From: Desmodus rotundus | Lineage: Eukaryota; Chordata; Mammalia; Chiroptera; Phyllostomidae | Assembly (NCBI RefSeq): GCF_022682495.2 | Contig: NC_071391.1 | Span: 42,809,998-42,873,997 of the forward strand | DNA length: 64,000 bases | Reading direction: 5' to 3' | Shown here: piece by piece, positions 41,001 through 47,681 of the stretch | How the letters are laid out: the number at the start of each line of letters is the position of its first letter | How positions within the stretch are numbered: the stretch's first letter is position 1 | The notes under the pieces: generated by a model | The model's database searches: none | What the model saw: only the letters and a program-made list of their open reading frames with translations | Told to the model about the DNA's origin: nothing | Position numbers and translations under genes: made by a program

Positions 41001-44000
41001 CACATCGATGTTTCTCTCTGGCTCTTTCTCCCTCCCTTCCCATCTCTCTAAGAAATAAATAAATAAAATCTTTTTTAAAATGTAAAAAAGAAGTTCATAT
41101 CAACAATAGGGTTTATGACCTGACATTGGATCAGGACCTCTTAATAGTGTAACTGCTATTAAAGGTTCATTTCCTTAACAATTAAAGTCCTCTGTGATCT
41201 AAGTAGGTTCAAAAGATCACGGCACCAGGGATATTGGCTCCTCTCTAGGTTTCTGGTGTCCAATCTCAACTGTGGGCTCACTCTGCTCCAATGTCTTAGT
41301 ACAGGTCCTCAGCGCTCTTTTTCAGTGTCCTTAGCTGCTAACCCAGACTCCACCAATCCAGCCATGCTCCCAGTCCCCTCCCTTCTCTGCCCAGAGAAAA
41401 CTGAGGCTCTTAGCCATGAAATAATTCCCTCAAGTTCGGAGGCCTTCCCGCATATTTATCTGTATTCCTAATCTTGTCCCCCAATTTGAGAGGAAGGAGT
41501 ATCCTTTCTTCCCTACAAAGCTAATCCTTGCATTTGTGCTCTGGGTCCCTTATCTCCTCTTCATGAGGAATTTTCAATTTGTTCTCTTTACCATTAGCCT
41601 ACATGTATTTGCTCTGGATATGGTTATTGAACACCCACTTCTCAAGCACTGCCCTACGGGCTGTGAACATCTGTCTATCCTTCTTTTTTTAAAGAGTCCT
41701 ACCCAGACACCATTATTCTTTCAATCTGCTGTCCTATTATCTCTCTCTTCCTTTCAAGGGTACAGGAAGCCTAGCTTCCTGAAAGAATAGTAAAACATGA
41801 TTTGCACTTCATCACCCGTCCACTCCTGAATGCACTACAACCTGGCTTCCCTCTCAACAACTGCACTGGAGGGGCTCTCGCCAAACTCCTCCTTGTTGCT
41901 AAATCCAATGAACATTTTTCAGATTTTTCTTACTTGCCTCAGTAGCATTTAACTATACTGACTGCTTCTTCTTCCTTGAAACTCTCCCCTTATTTCAATT
42001 CACCTCCTAACCTGCAAGATATTTCGACTCTAACCTAAACCCAAACTCCTCTGATGTGCTTCCCCCTAACTGTACACACACACCAGAGGAGCAGCCAGAG
42101 GAAAGGCAGTGGTCTTGATTTTATAGAGCTTAGCACGAATTGTAAATATATGTTACTTGTATCAAGTTATTTAACATCTATCTCCCTAACTAAACTGTAA
42201 AACCCAAGGGAAGGGATTGTTCACTTCTTTGTCCTCAGCATCTAGCAGTGTCTGATATATATTAAGGTATCCAATAATACTTATTGAATGAATGAATGCC
42301 TACAAGATCAGTCCTAGAAAACTTCACGCAAATTAAGCCACATTAGCTAGGCCTTTGAGGTTTACCGCCTGGTCCAAAGAGAAGGCAGAGGAAACTTGAC
42401 TCCTTCCCAACCTCTCAGCCCATCTTCACTTCGGTCAAGTCCCCACAGGAAAGGAAACTTACACTCAGGGCGCAGTGTAAAGGGAAGTTGGTGTGAGTTG
42501 TTGAAGGCATAAATTGCTGGCACTAGGCCCCTGCCATCAGGGCCTCCAGGAGCCTGCCTATCTGTCCACCATTAGGGCTCTGAGGCTGCAGAGAAAACTT
42601 GACCAAGCCATTAGTTTAGAGCAAAACCTGGCAAAGTCAAGTTTGATTAAAGGTAAAACTACCCTTCTTCCCAGAGAGTGAATGTGTCACAGACAGGCTG
42701 CAAAGCACTTAGAAAATCAGCCCAGAGGACAGGGAGGAATTCCAAGACTAGAGTTAGATAATTCTCAGAAGAGGTCTCTGTTAACATTTTGAAAGAAAAC
42801 AATGAGAGCCAGGATTGGGGGTGAGGGGGAAATCATTAGTAAAGAGGCCAGAATACCCACACTGACAAGGCAAGAAGACGACCCTGGAAGGATCAAAATG
42901 GAAGTGTCATCTGGCGGTGCTGGCAACCCTAAGCTGCCTTGGAGCTGGCTTAGCTCACACTGAGTGGGAAGGCCCTCAGACAAACACTCACCCAGGAACA
43001 TCCCGAGGGAAAGACCTGTACACACCCAGCATCCAGCACCCAGCATTACTTCATCCAGGAGGCGAAGCTCAGGGATTATGAATGAGTGAGAAAAAGAACT
43101 AAGAAGGCTTCCAGTACCATCTGAGAAAGAATCATGGAAACCCTGGAAACTCGAGCTGTCTTCTGAAGCTTTGGCTTCCTCTTAGCTGACTTTTGATTTT
43201 CATGAATTTCTGCATTTCCCTATGGGGATTAACACTAAGACCACTGGGTTTATTTTGCAGTCAAAATGGAAGAGAGGAGCAGCCTCACACCAGCTTGGCT
43301 TGGGGTTCCGCTAATCCCTAAAATCCAAAGAGTTAGCTTTAGACCAAATGACTCAGGAAGCACCCACAAACTGGCTTCTTTCTCTCCTCTGCTTAAAGCC
43401 CCAGACTGGGACCCTCACTTACTTCTTTCTTCTTTCAAAAGGCTCCTCCTCTGCGTAGTCAGTGCCACTGCTTTCATACTGTACAGGGATGTCAGTTGCC
43501 AGTGCCAAGGGCACGAGGCTAAGGCCACCTCGCCACTGGGTCTCTTTCAGAGCCACCTCGGCACCAACAATACCCAGGCTGTGCTGCAGCTCAGGCAGAG
43601 TCAAGGGTCGCAGCCAGGTGGCCAACTCCTCCTCTCCTTGCTTCCCACCCCTCCGGGCCTGCACAAAAGGGCATGCTGGGAGTGGGGACCCATGATGGAA
43701 CCTCTGCTTCTGAAGACAGCAGTCAACATGGGACACACTCTCTAACAAAGAAGTGTCTGGGGGAAAGGCCTGGTCTATAGCATCTAGCAGGTCCAGCTGG
43801 AGCTGGGATTGGACCCATGGTGCCCAGCTGCATAGCTGTTCCAGGAAGGGCAGCAAATCAAGGTGGCCCACTAGCAGCGCACGATATGGTGGCAGCAGAC
43901 GCAGCACTGCATGCAGGTACTGCCAAGCTGCAGGGCTTCTGTCCTGCAGCACAGCTGAGAACAGAGTCTGGAGTTCAGCTACCAGGAGCTCCAGTGCCTT

Positions 44001-44527
44001 CAGGATCCGCCTCTGTCTCCTCTGACAGCACCGAGACCCAAGGGCATCAGATGACAGCTCTTCAGGAGACGAGCATACCCTCCTCTCCGAGGCCAAGAGG
44101 AGCTGGGCATTCAGCTGCTGGAGAACTGCCCTCGCCCACTGCTCAGGCTCTGACTGCCAGTTCCATGCTCCTGGCTGCTGGGCCTCACCTGCTTGGCCCA
44201 GACCAGGAAAGGAGCAAGAGAAGGGGGTCTTAGGCTCTGGTCAAGGGATGGTCAGGGACAACAGGGTTGGAGGAAAGAAGGCCCTTAGGACAGGGAAATA
44301 GGAGCGGCAGGGCAGAGCCAGACCAGCAGAGGGCCTCAGTGGGGACCCTCAACCCTACCTACACCCTCCCCAAAGACTCTAGTAATAAGCCCACCCAGGA
44401 CAGAGGTGGGGGCCCTCCAGTGTATTACTTCCTTCCCACCACCCAGGACACTGTCTCCCTCACCTGGCCTAATGGGTACAGGAGGCAAGGGAGGGGAAGA
44501 GAGACAGATCTGTCGATGAGGTTTCAT
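7768..44527 (-). CDS. DNHD1: DNHD1, dynein heavy chain domain-containing protein 1 (3' half outside window), join of 26 exons
   Basis: Dynein heavy chain-like protein; in the family it is reported in the sperm flagellum (established knowledge). I joined 26 minus-strand exons with GT-AG borders. The phase left by each exon is completed by the next one, giving 7813 coding bases, or 2604 codons plus one base. Residues 1-1150 are tail, about 1180-1600 the DHC_N2-type linker, then P-loops at about 1824 (AAA1), 2133 (AAA2) and 2530 (AAA3). These spacings (309 and 397) are close to those of cytoplasmic dynein. The human protein is about 4750 residues, so roughly 55% is here; AAA4-6, stalk and C-terminus must lie left of position 1. 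AAA1 has lost catalytic residues (see findings). Identity rests on domain order plus the neighbours TIMM10B, ARFIP2 and TRIM3, as in human 11p15.4. Exon ends are my reading of splice sites, not transcript-verified. Confidence 0.93.
8296..8488 (-). CDS. DNHD1: DNHD1 coding exon 25 (residues 2444-2508)
   Basis: Acceptor TCCACTCGAGCAG, donor GTGTGAGG. Encodes RFWPLFDTFLRDSISCLPNY... then ...LVFDLHVCPEDGTLVPFTGQ. 'F......d.........v.D..' is the AAA2-AAA3 junction of dynein heavy chains. Confidence 0.92.
8657..8834 (-). CDS. DNHD1: DNHD1 coding exon 24 (residues 2385-2444)
   Basis: Acceptor TAACCTTTGCAG, donor GTATCTACAG. Encodes an acidic, Ser-rich insert (EDLSYSDPVAQSFKSSKHSS...DDSDDVP) and then ...CREHLLVVSSFLFALIWSFG, matching the AAA2 C-terminal helix 'f.Fsl.WsiG' of dyneins. 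Confidence 0.92.
9029..11915 (-). CDS. DNHD1: DNHD1 coding exon 23, giant exon: linker end, AAA1 and AAA2 (residues 1423-2385)
   Basis: One uninterrupted 2887-base exon (962 codons plus one base) between CCCTCACCACAG and GTGAAGGG. It opens with FKAMDDQYRTLMK (linker 'F..vd..w...m'). AAA1 P-loop GPDGMGKA lies at 10712-10689 (about residue 1824), with Walker B-like GAWLLLEAAQHLP. AAA2 P-loop GPAGSGKT lies at 9785-9762 (about 2133) with HWIICDG as its Walker B strand. In AAA1 the P-loop Thr/Ser is Ala and the Walker B Asp-Glu reads Glu-Ala, so the main dynein ATPase site looks inactive. AAA2 looks able to bind nucleotide. Confidence 0.95.
12028..12125 (-). CDS. DNHD1: DNHD1 coding exon 22, linker (residues 1390-1422)
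   Basis: Acceptor GGCTGCTCACACAG, donor GTAGGAAAG. Encodes SDVLEVWVTFQQKWIFLNKV..., a very recognisable DHC_N2 signature ('wl.vQ..W.yLe.if'). Confidence 0.92.
12453..12680 (-). CDS. DNHD1: DNHD1 coding exon 21, linker (residues 1314-1390)
   Basis: The acceptor is the TAGAG two bases past a TTCTAG; only this choice keeps phase. Encodes EQLQICVSVFEVSGTPAAAS... then ...LFKILAIQKSGDLYKIALDW. The Ser/Ala-rich insert is longer than in canonical dyneins. Donor GTGAGTAC. Confidence 0.85.
12683..13924 (-). other. DNHD1 intron 20, no gene seen
   Basis: AT-rich first half, ordinary second half. No coding signature, no clear repeat family. Confidence 0.5.
13925..14132 (-). CDS. DNHD1: DNHD1 coding exon 20, linker (residues 1245-1314)
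   Basis: Acceptor CCCACTGTTCCAG, donor GTAAGACCAG. Encodes IWRNENEQMRAQETLQQLQR... then ...VRQLRLLNFILYVPYEPPAL. This is the DHC_N2 pattern of a helix followed by a strand ending in a conserved aromatic-Pro pair. Confidence 0.88.
14663..14748 (-). CDS. DNHD1: DNHD1 coding exon 19 (residues 1216-1244)
   Basis: An 86-base exon, acceptor CTCCAGCCTTAG, donor GTAGGGCCC. Encodes GLGNLNVELLTLGQLLTCPL..., matching the linker pattern '...f.L..ll...l......I..I'. Confidence 0.85.
15109..15307 (-). CDS. DNHD1: DNHD1 coding exon 18 (residues 1150-1216)
   Basis: Acceptor CTTCTCCCTACAG, donor GTATGTTT. Encodes FSLPMAQEKTDGWLAEAARL... and ...LPLLTKLSSLQMQSLNFQALLR. The final 'l..L....m....w..l' pattern is the usual start of the DHC_N2 linker (inference by family pattern). 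Confidence 0.86.
15409..15536 (-). CDS. DNHD1: DNHD1 coding exon 17 (residues 1107-1149)
   Basis: Acceptor CCTGTCCCACAG, donor GTGCTGACA. Encodes GDESPVPLPVCGTHPIVQQQ... and ...VISETINEWKCMVFVK. 'lyrvi.e.i..w' is dynein tail-like. Confidence 0.86.
15780..16210 (+). repeat. L2-type LINE relic
   Basis: Words such as 'agagccacatggctcactccctcaacaaattcaagtccttgctcaaacctcactgttgtaatgaggcccctgcag' follow the 3' end consensus of L2 in diverged form. The rest of the intron (16211-17921) is AT-rich old repeat material without coding signal. Confidence 0.55.
17922..18198 (-). CDS. DNHD1: DNHD1 coding exon 16 (residues 1015-1107)
   Basis: Acceptor TTGCCCCCACAG, donor GTACTGAGG. Encodes LLDMWEAFQFERSQASEFLL and ...QLISLERQFQGTASYLSELH. 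'lW..f..f......w' near the start resembles the pre-linker helices of dynein heavy chains. Confidence 0.87.
18290..18415 (-). CDS. DNHD1: DNHD1 coding exon 15 (residues 973-1014)
   Basis: Forty-two codons between GGCCCCTGCAG and GTGAGAAGG. Coiled: LNEANEQYSRLEEQVEYIRS, then ...YFNLFSAENEALDIS. Whole-codon entry and exit. Confidence 0.88.
18885..19042 (-). CDS. DNHD1: DNHD1 coding exon 14 (residues 920-972)
   Basis: Acceptor CTCCGGTCCTCAG, donor GTGGGCTC. Helical: ESKLESIRKDILAQVQSECW, then ...ELTDFIEVFQTINSDIHAIA. The intron to exon 13 (2.7 kb) holds MIR-type relics. Confidence 0.87.
19043..21730 (-). other. DNHD1 intron 13 with MIR relics
   Basis: About 19985-20140 is a good MIR match ('cttcacaaaaaccctttgaggtagatactatt' through 'aaactgaggctcagagaagttaagtaact'). 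About 20830-21000 is a second, more diverged one. About 19160-19560 belongs to an ancient repeat seen five times in the window (see findings). Confidence 0.6.
21731..21974 (-). CDS. DNHD1: DNHD1 coding exon 13 (residues 839-920)
   Basis: Acceptor GTCTGCCCCTAG, donor GTGAGTGC. Encodes DMLCEVQDFCREYHWMTGIY... and ...LLLLSCRDIKADLG. The phrase 'f..... w...iy.fl..w' resembles dynein tail helices. Confidence 0.87.
22065..22327 (-). CDS. DNHD1: DNHD1 coding exon 12 (residues 751-838)
   Basis: Starts after GTGTCCCACTAG with an acidic run, then ...VNIFCGPNIGLVWPWKSHTI, LRGQYLPPDYKQLQENLDNN and ...ALTVQQDLLK. Ends GTGAAAACAG. Single-copy, highly coding-like sequence with phase kept on both sides. Confidence 0.87.
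22328..23844 (-). other. DNHD1 intron 11 with ancient repeat and an AC microsatellite
   Basis: A pure AC run lies at 22403-22422. About 23080-23400 is an ancient interspersed repeat also present at 45560-46130 in the same orientation. Confidence 0.6.
23845..23896 (-). CDS. DNHD1: DNHD1 coding exon 11 (residues 734-751)
   Basis: A 52-base exon chosen because exon 12 needs one base from its predecessor. Reading EMQSADLKSPRESLYSE it joins to exon 12 as ...SEDEDEEDLN, an acidic linker. Donor GTATTTAAGG is fair; the acceptor after GGCATGAAG is weak. The nearer acceptor (after CTGCAG at 23881) breaks phase. Confidence 0.6.
24025..24162 (-). CDS. DNHD1: DNHD1 coding exon 10 (residues 688-733)
   Basis: Forty-six codons from a CTCTTTATAG acceptor to a GTATTCTGG donor. 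Encodes APRQNPFLSAQLVFDSGGQL, then ...IENIIQILNGGLRFVKASALK. The pattern resembles the tail-linker transition of axonemal heavy chains, where an 'l.f.p.l' strand is followed by a helix. Confidence 0.83.
24270..24524 (-). CDS. DNHD1: DNHD1 coding exon 9 (residues 603-687)
   Basis: Eighty-five whole codons between TTTCTATGCCTGCAG and GTGAGATGG. Strongly helical, Gln-rich: VHEDTYQMQQGLQERV..., LEQKLKQADTWLLQLGQLA, ...IIEEEITSFVANILQ. This is typical tail (DHC_N1-like) sequence. Confidence 0.88.
24525..26883 (-). other. DNHD1 intron 8, right part: old L1 and other relics
   Basis: About 25590-26030 is AT-rich sense L1-type sequence ('ctggaattctgtatctagccacagta'). About 26130-26440 is the ancient 'aatattcactgagcacctag' repeat. 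No exon seen. Confidence 0.5.
26884..27085 (+). mobile_element. VES SINE
   Basis: Head 'ggctgctgtggatcagtggattaagcactggcctgtgaaccaaa', core 'gtcagggcacattcctggttgggggccaggtcc', CT tail and AAATAAATAAAATA end. No clear target-site duplication. Confidence 0.88.
29127..29340 (+). mobile_element. VES SINE nested in L1
   Basis: Diverged head 'gccttgactgggtgacttagttgtttggagcatcatccc', core 'ggttgcaagttcaatccccagttggggcatgtac' and long CT tail. Flanks AAATCCTGAG and AAACCCTGGG may be an eroded target-site duplication. Confidence 0.85.
30101..30311 (+). mobile_element. VES SINE nested in L1, intact target-site duplication
   Basis: Flanked by AAAGGCACAGACCA at 30087-30100 and 30312-30325. Head 'ccctgactggtatggctcagttggttggggg', full body and A/T-rich end. 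Confidence 0.93.
31507..31546 (-). CDS. DNHD1: DNHD1 coding exon 8, 40-bp micro-exon (residues 589-602)
   Basis: Found by phase: exon 7 leaves two bases and exon 9 begins at a codon boundary, so an exon of 3n+1 bases is required. A 40-base segment with a GCAGACAG acceptor and a GTGAGAAG donor satisfies this without a stop (PVLRGRTHRDTAK). The frame stays open beyond the donor to about 31312, probably by chance. A missed alternative exon elsewhere in the 7-kb intron is possible. Confidence 0.6.
31590..31840 (-). CDS. DNHD1: DNHD1 coding exon 7 (residues 506-589)
   Basis: Acceptor CATCTGTTTTTCAG, donor GTGGGGCTGG. Encodes LFVPGTLGNLRVGILIFRAA... and ...LLCTCLLPMIRHHSLL, part of the dynein heavy chain tail. 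Exits with two bases, which forces an extra small exon before the 24-kb cluster. Confidence 0.83.
32106..32262 (-). CDS. DNHD1: DNHD1 coding exon 6 (residues 453-505)
   Basis: Open frame LLQELHSVTWLPQEPDRSYG... to ...HLCTSILQM with donor GTAAGAGG. Two in-phase acceptors exist, after GGGTTCCAG (used here) and 18 bases upstream after CTGACCAG; the upstream one would add six residues. Confidence 0.8.
32911..33711 (+). mobile_element. Retrocopy (processed transcript fragment) inserted into a MIR
   Basis: AAAGAGTAAAGTCCC is duplicated at 32911-32925 and 33697-33711. The 771-base insert ends in an A/T-rich tail. A MIR reads continuously across the junction if the insert is removed. The insert has no long frame and no VES or L1 signature; it looks like an mRNA 3' part. 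Source gene not recognised. Confidence 0.7.
33712..34652 (-). other. DNHD1 intron 5, remainder, no gene seen
   Basis: Remains of the split MIR at 33712-33790, then AT-rich sequence with A-runs near 34425 and 34465. Nothing coding. Confidence 0.5.
34653..34763 (-). CDS. DNHD1: DNHD1 coding exon 5 (residues 416-453)
   Basis: Small exon separated from exon 4 by only 80 bases. Acceptor CTCTGATCTGTAG, donor GTGAGGTC. Encodes ...FLGKHLLFLVPHFGAALLHV. Phase matches on both sides. The short intron is typical of this gene's compact clusters. Confidence 0.8.
34844..35038 (-). CDS. DNHD1: DNHD1 coding exon 4 (residues 351-416)
   Basis: The acceptor ends AAAGGCCCTACAG and the donor is GTAGGTGATG. The open frame includes VPPSKVNPEHYIFSPFGILH and ends ...FFKNCLLRKAWAR. 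Entry by one base and exit by two keep the phase. No family motif by itself; assigned by position in the chain. Confidence 0.82.
35039..37998 (-). other. DNHD1 intron 3, left part, no exon seen
   Basis: About 36380-36480 and 36750-36980 resemble the ancient repeat listed in findings. The plus-strand 123-aa frame at 37220-37591 is not recognised and lacks codon character. The rest is unassigned. Confidence 0.45.
37999..38208 (-). mobile_element. VES SINE, inverted
   Basis: Reverse VES with TTTATTT-rich left end, core 'ggcctgcaacccaggcatgtgccctgactgggaatagaaccagcaaccc' and 'gagccacaccagccagg' right end. Flanks AGAAGGAATGTG (37987) and AGAAAGAATGGG (38209) are a two-mismatch target-site duplication. 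Confidence 0.9.
38209..39334 (-). other. DNHD1 intron, with MIR relic
   Basis: About 38960-39150 reads as a MIR ('ttatttggctttggacaagtcacttaacctctctattc' through 'aggtgaggattaaataac'). No exon seen. Confidence 0.55.
39335..39525 (+). mobile_element. VES SINE
   Basis: Head 'gccctggctgagtagctcggttggttggagtgtcgtccc', core 'ggtcatgggttcgatcccctgtagggcacataag', with A-rich end. The 'agattttg' word on both sides may be a short target-site duplication. Confidence 0.88.
39914..40087 (-). CDS. DNHD1: DNHD1 coding exon 3 (residues 293-351)
   Basis: The acceptor is TTTTCTCATACAG and the donor GTAAGAGCC. Phase 1 entry and a two-base exit fit both neighbours. It encodes ...LLGSQVMTILKKERYLKK IHFLYLNVAPSRYF, a basic tail segment. 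Confidence 0.8.
40893..41090 (+). mobile_element. VES SINE with target-site duplication
   Basis: Flanked by AAGTTCATATCA at 40881-40892 and 41091-41102. Head 'tccttggctcatgtggctcagtggattgagcgctggcctg', AAATAAATAAATAAA end. It lies next to an AC run at 40744-40769. Confidence 0.92.
41103..43422 (-). other. DNHD1 intron 2, right part, no exon seen
   Basis: Pyrimidine-rich stretches at 41260-41800 and ordinary sequence after. The 159-aa frame at 43266-43745 is antisense to DNHD1 exon 2 and not a gene. Confidence 0.5.
43423..44236 (-). CDS. DNHD1: DNHD1 coding exon 2 (residues 22-293)
   Basis: Open frame of 814 bases between a CCTTGACCAG acceptor and a GTAAGTGAG donor. It is Leu- and Gln-rich and helical (...QWARAVLQQLNAQLLL..., ...LKALELLVAELQTLFSAVLQD...), as expected for a dynein tail. 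There is no Met in the frame. A GTGAGG inside the exon, about 50 bases from its start, could serve as an alternative donor. Confidence 0.85.
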
Positions 44528-44537
44528 CAAGGAGTGC
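44464..44537 (-). CDS. DNHD1: DNHD1 first coding exon (residues 1-21)
   Basis: The ATG is at 44527-44525, ten bases after a good acceptor (pyrimidine run then CAACAG), so coding is 44527-44464. It encodes a short Pro/Ser-rich start (MKPHRQICLSS...) and ends at a GTGAGG donor leaving one base, which fits the two-base start of the next exon. The next exon has no in-frame Met before its core, so a start here is needed. The acceptor implies at least one further upstream non-coding exon. Confidence 0.7.
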
Positions 44538-44999
44538 CTGTTGCAGAAATGGATGAACTTAAAATTGGGTCCTAGGCACAGGCTCACTCTACTCACAGCC
44601 ACCCACAGGCAAAGAGACAGGCAGACACACGTATGACCGCTTGTAGAGGCAAACTGATACACGCACGGAAAAAGCTCACTCAGAGAACCTCGGGAACAGT
44701 AAGCAACCGTCACTGGAGTGGAGCCTGGCGATCTTCTGAAGAGATGGAATGGGTTGTCTCTCGGAGGCAGCACAGCCCCAGTCCTGTCTGCTGGTGGGCA
44801 GAGGGGGCTGCGGAGGCAGAAAGCAGGAGGGGCCAGGGAACTACACGGTCAGGAGGGGCGGGGCCAGGCTGGCAGGTGGAGGAGGAGGAGGAGGAAGAGG
44901 AAGGAGGTGGGAAGGAGGGATCCGTGGGAAAGTGAAAGGAGGGGACCTTCCAGGGGCCAGTGGTGAGAGTGGTCCTACTGGGCTAAGGGAAGATCCCGA

Positions 45000-45230
45000 G
45001 CTCTGGACTCGTCCGTGGCTCCAGTGCCTCCCAGCTGTTAGAACGGTTACTAGACGCCTCCCGCGAGGCTCAGCGCTGACGCCTGGAGCGCGGGAGCCAG
45101 AAAGGGGAGGGGTCTGGGTCCGGGTGGGATAAAGGGGCAGCCAGGGGGCAGGGCCAGGCTGAACGTGTTGGGAATTCGGAGTCAGCCTGCCTGTGGCAGA
45201 CAACAAACATGGTTGATTAGGAGAAGTATG
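45000..45230 (-). promoter_or_regulatory. Candidate DNHD1 promoter / CpG-rich patch
   Basis: CpG-dense stretch (several CpGs around 45040-45130, with CCCGCGCTCC and CGCGGGAGGCG on the minus strand) about 0.5-0.7 kb upstream of the DNHD1 start exon. The start exon has its own acceptor, so a first non-coding exon should begin here. The exact start site cannot be read from sequence. Confidence 0.4.
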
Positions 45231-47025
45231 ATCCTGAGGGCAAGTCAGCAGATGTAATCCTTACCCCTGTTTATCCATTCACTGAGCGGCTAAGCTACGG
45301 CCAGGCGCCAACGACCTGTCCTTGAGACCACCCCTCTCCTCCCCGCCACATATCCACCTACCCCATCTCAGCCCCCAAGCCCCTAATAAGACAAAATTCT
45401 TGTTCTCAAGAAGCTCAAAATCGGAGGTGTGGGTGGGGCTGAATGAAAACGAAAATAGAAATTCAGCAGAGCCCTACCTAGGCTTTGAAATCCAGATTTG
45501 CATATCCAACTGCTTATTTAATGTATCTATTTGCAAATCTGATGAGTATCTTAAACTTAAAAACTTAAAATGTCCAAAACCAGACTGCTAACTGTACCCA
45601 CAAAGGTACCTTCTTCTTTCACCGTCTTCCCCATCTCAGTAAATGGCAAGCCCATTATTTCCAGTTGCTCAGATCAAAACCTTGGAATCACCTTTGACTT
45701 CTCTTCCTCTCTCTCCCTCCACTCCCCACATCACATGTCTTACCCTTCAGCAAATTCTGTTGGCTCTAGCTTCAAAATATATCCAGAATCCTACTACTTC
45801 TCACCACTTTAAGCACTACAACCTTGGTCTAAGCCACTATCACCTCTCACCTGGATGAGTCCATAGGTTTCTAACTGGTCTTGCTGCTTCTATGCTTGAC
45901 CCTACAATTTGCTCTTTTCAGAACAGCCAATGACCCTTTTTCAAACATAGGCGGATCCTGTCACTCCTCTGCACAAAACTCACAAATGCCTTATTATCTC
46001 ATTCCTTCAGGTGAAAGCCAAAGTTCTATGATGACCTACAAACTGCTATCTGTCTATACTCTTTCCCATTCACTCAACTCCTGCTGTGCCTGAATCACAC
46101 CAAGCACTCTCCCACCTCAGAGCCTACATACGTCTCTAATTGTGTATCAATTAGGAGACAGACAAGTTTTCTGTGGCTGGGTGACAAATTACCACAAATT
46201 AACCAGCTTAAAAATAATATTTATTTAGTATCTTACCGCTCTGTAGACTGAAATCCCGCATAGTTTAACTGGATTCTCTGCTCAGGGTATCATAATCCTG
46301 AAATCAAGCAGTTGGCTGGACTGAGTTCTTGCCTGGAGGCTCTGGGGAAAAGCCCTCTTCCTAGCCCATTCCTGTTGTTGATGGGATTCACTTCCTTGAG
46401 GTTGTGGTTCCTTCCTGGCCATCAGCCAGGGGTCACTCTGAAGTGCTAGAGGCCACAGCCTTCCATGTTCTATGGCCCCTCTCTCTTTAAGCCAGCAACA
46501 ATCCTTCAAACCCTTCTCATGCTTTGCATCCTAGTGATGTTCTCTTCTGCAAGCAGCCAGAGAAAACTTCCTGCTCTTAAAAAGTTCATGTGATTAGGTG
46601 AGGCCCACGAGATAATCTCCCTTTCTTACAGTAAGTATGCCATATAAAATAACCCAATTACATAAGTAAAATCTATCATATTCACAGTCCAAGAGATAAT
46701 ATAGGGTGTGTAGACAGAAAAAAACAAAAAATACAATGACTAAAACATGATCAGTTTATTTTTTTCTATCACATAACTGTCCAAGTATGATCACTCCAGG
46801 AGTAAAATGTCAGCCTTTTAGTTGTTCTGCCTCCTCCAAGAAACTGGTCCTGCTCTTCAAGGTCCAAGAGGGTTTACCACCATGTATGCTAGGTCCCATC
46901 CCAACTAGTGAGTTGGGGAAATAGAGAAAGGAGAAAGCACATCCTTACTTTTAAGGGCACAATCTCACAACACACACATTACTCAATCACACAGACACAC
47001 CTAGCTTCAAGGAAAGCTGCAAAAT
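45231..47025. other. Intergenic, ancient repeats
   Basis: 45560-46130 is the same ancient repeat as at 23080-23400. 46140-46700 is an old LTR/MaLR-like relic ('gctgggtgacaaattaccacaaatt'), family not certain. No gene seen. Confidence 0.5.
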
Positions 47026-47666
47026 CTTTTTTTTTTCTATGAAAATGTTTTTAAATTTTTTAACATTGTTTATTGTTGTTCAAGTACAGTTTTCTGCCTT
47101 TTTCCCCCATACCTCCCCCGCCAGCCCTCCCCACCTCCCTTCCCTGCTCCCACCCCCCTCTTATTATCGTCCATGTGTCCTATATAATTGTTTCTGCAAA
47201 CCCTTCACCCTTTTACCCTATAATCCCATCCTCTCTCCCCTCTGGTCACTATCAGCCTGTTCTCAATTTCAGTGTCTTTGGTTGTATTTTACTTGTTTGT
47301 TTTGTTAATTAGGTTCCTGTTAAAGGTGAGATCATATATTTGTCTTTCACTGCCTGGTATATTTCACTTAGCATAATGCTCTCCAGTTCCATCCATACTG
47401 TCACAAAGGGTAGGAGCTCCTTTTCCCCTTCTGCTGTGTAGTACTCCATTGTGTAAATGTACCATAGTTTTTTGATCCACTCATACCGATGGGCACTTAG
47501 GTTGCTTCCAGCACTTGGCTATTGTAAATTGTGCTGTTACGAACATTGGGGTGCATTGGTTCTTTTGGATTAGTGTTTCAGGGTTCTTAGGATATAATCC
47601 CAGCAGTGGAATTGCCAGGTCAAAAGGCAGTTCCATTTTTAGTTTTTTGAGGAAATTCCATACTGT
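47026..47666 (-). mobile_element. 5'-truncated L1 with target-site duplication
   Basis: Minus strand carries the C-terminal part of L1 ORF2p (LPFDLAIPLLGLYPKNPETL, ...FTIAKCWKQPKCPSV) and the 3' end, with its poly(A) (poly-T at 47026-47036 on plus). Flanks GGAAAGCTGCAAAAT at 47011-47025 and GGAAAGCTGTAAAAT at 47667-47681 differ by one base. Young and non-autonomous; only about 640 bases remain. Confidence 0.93.
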
Positions 47667-47681
47667 GGAAAGCTGTAAAAT

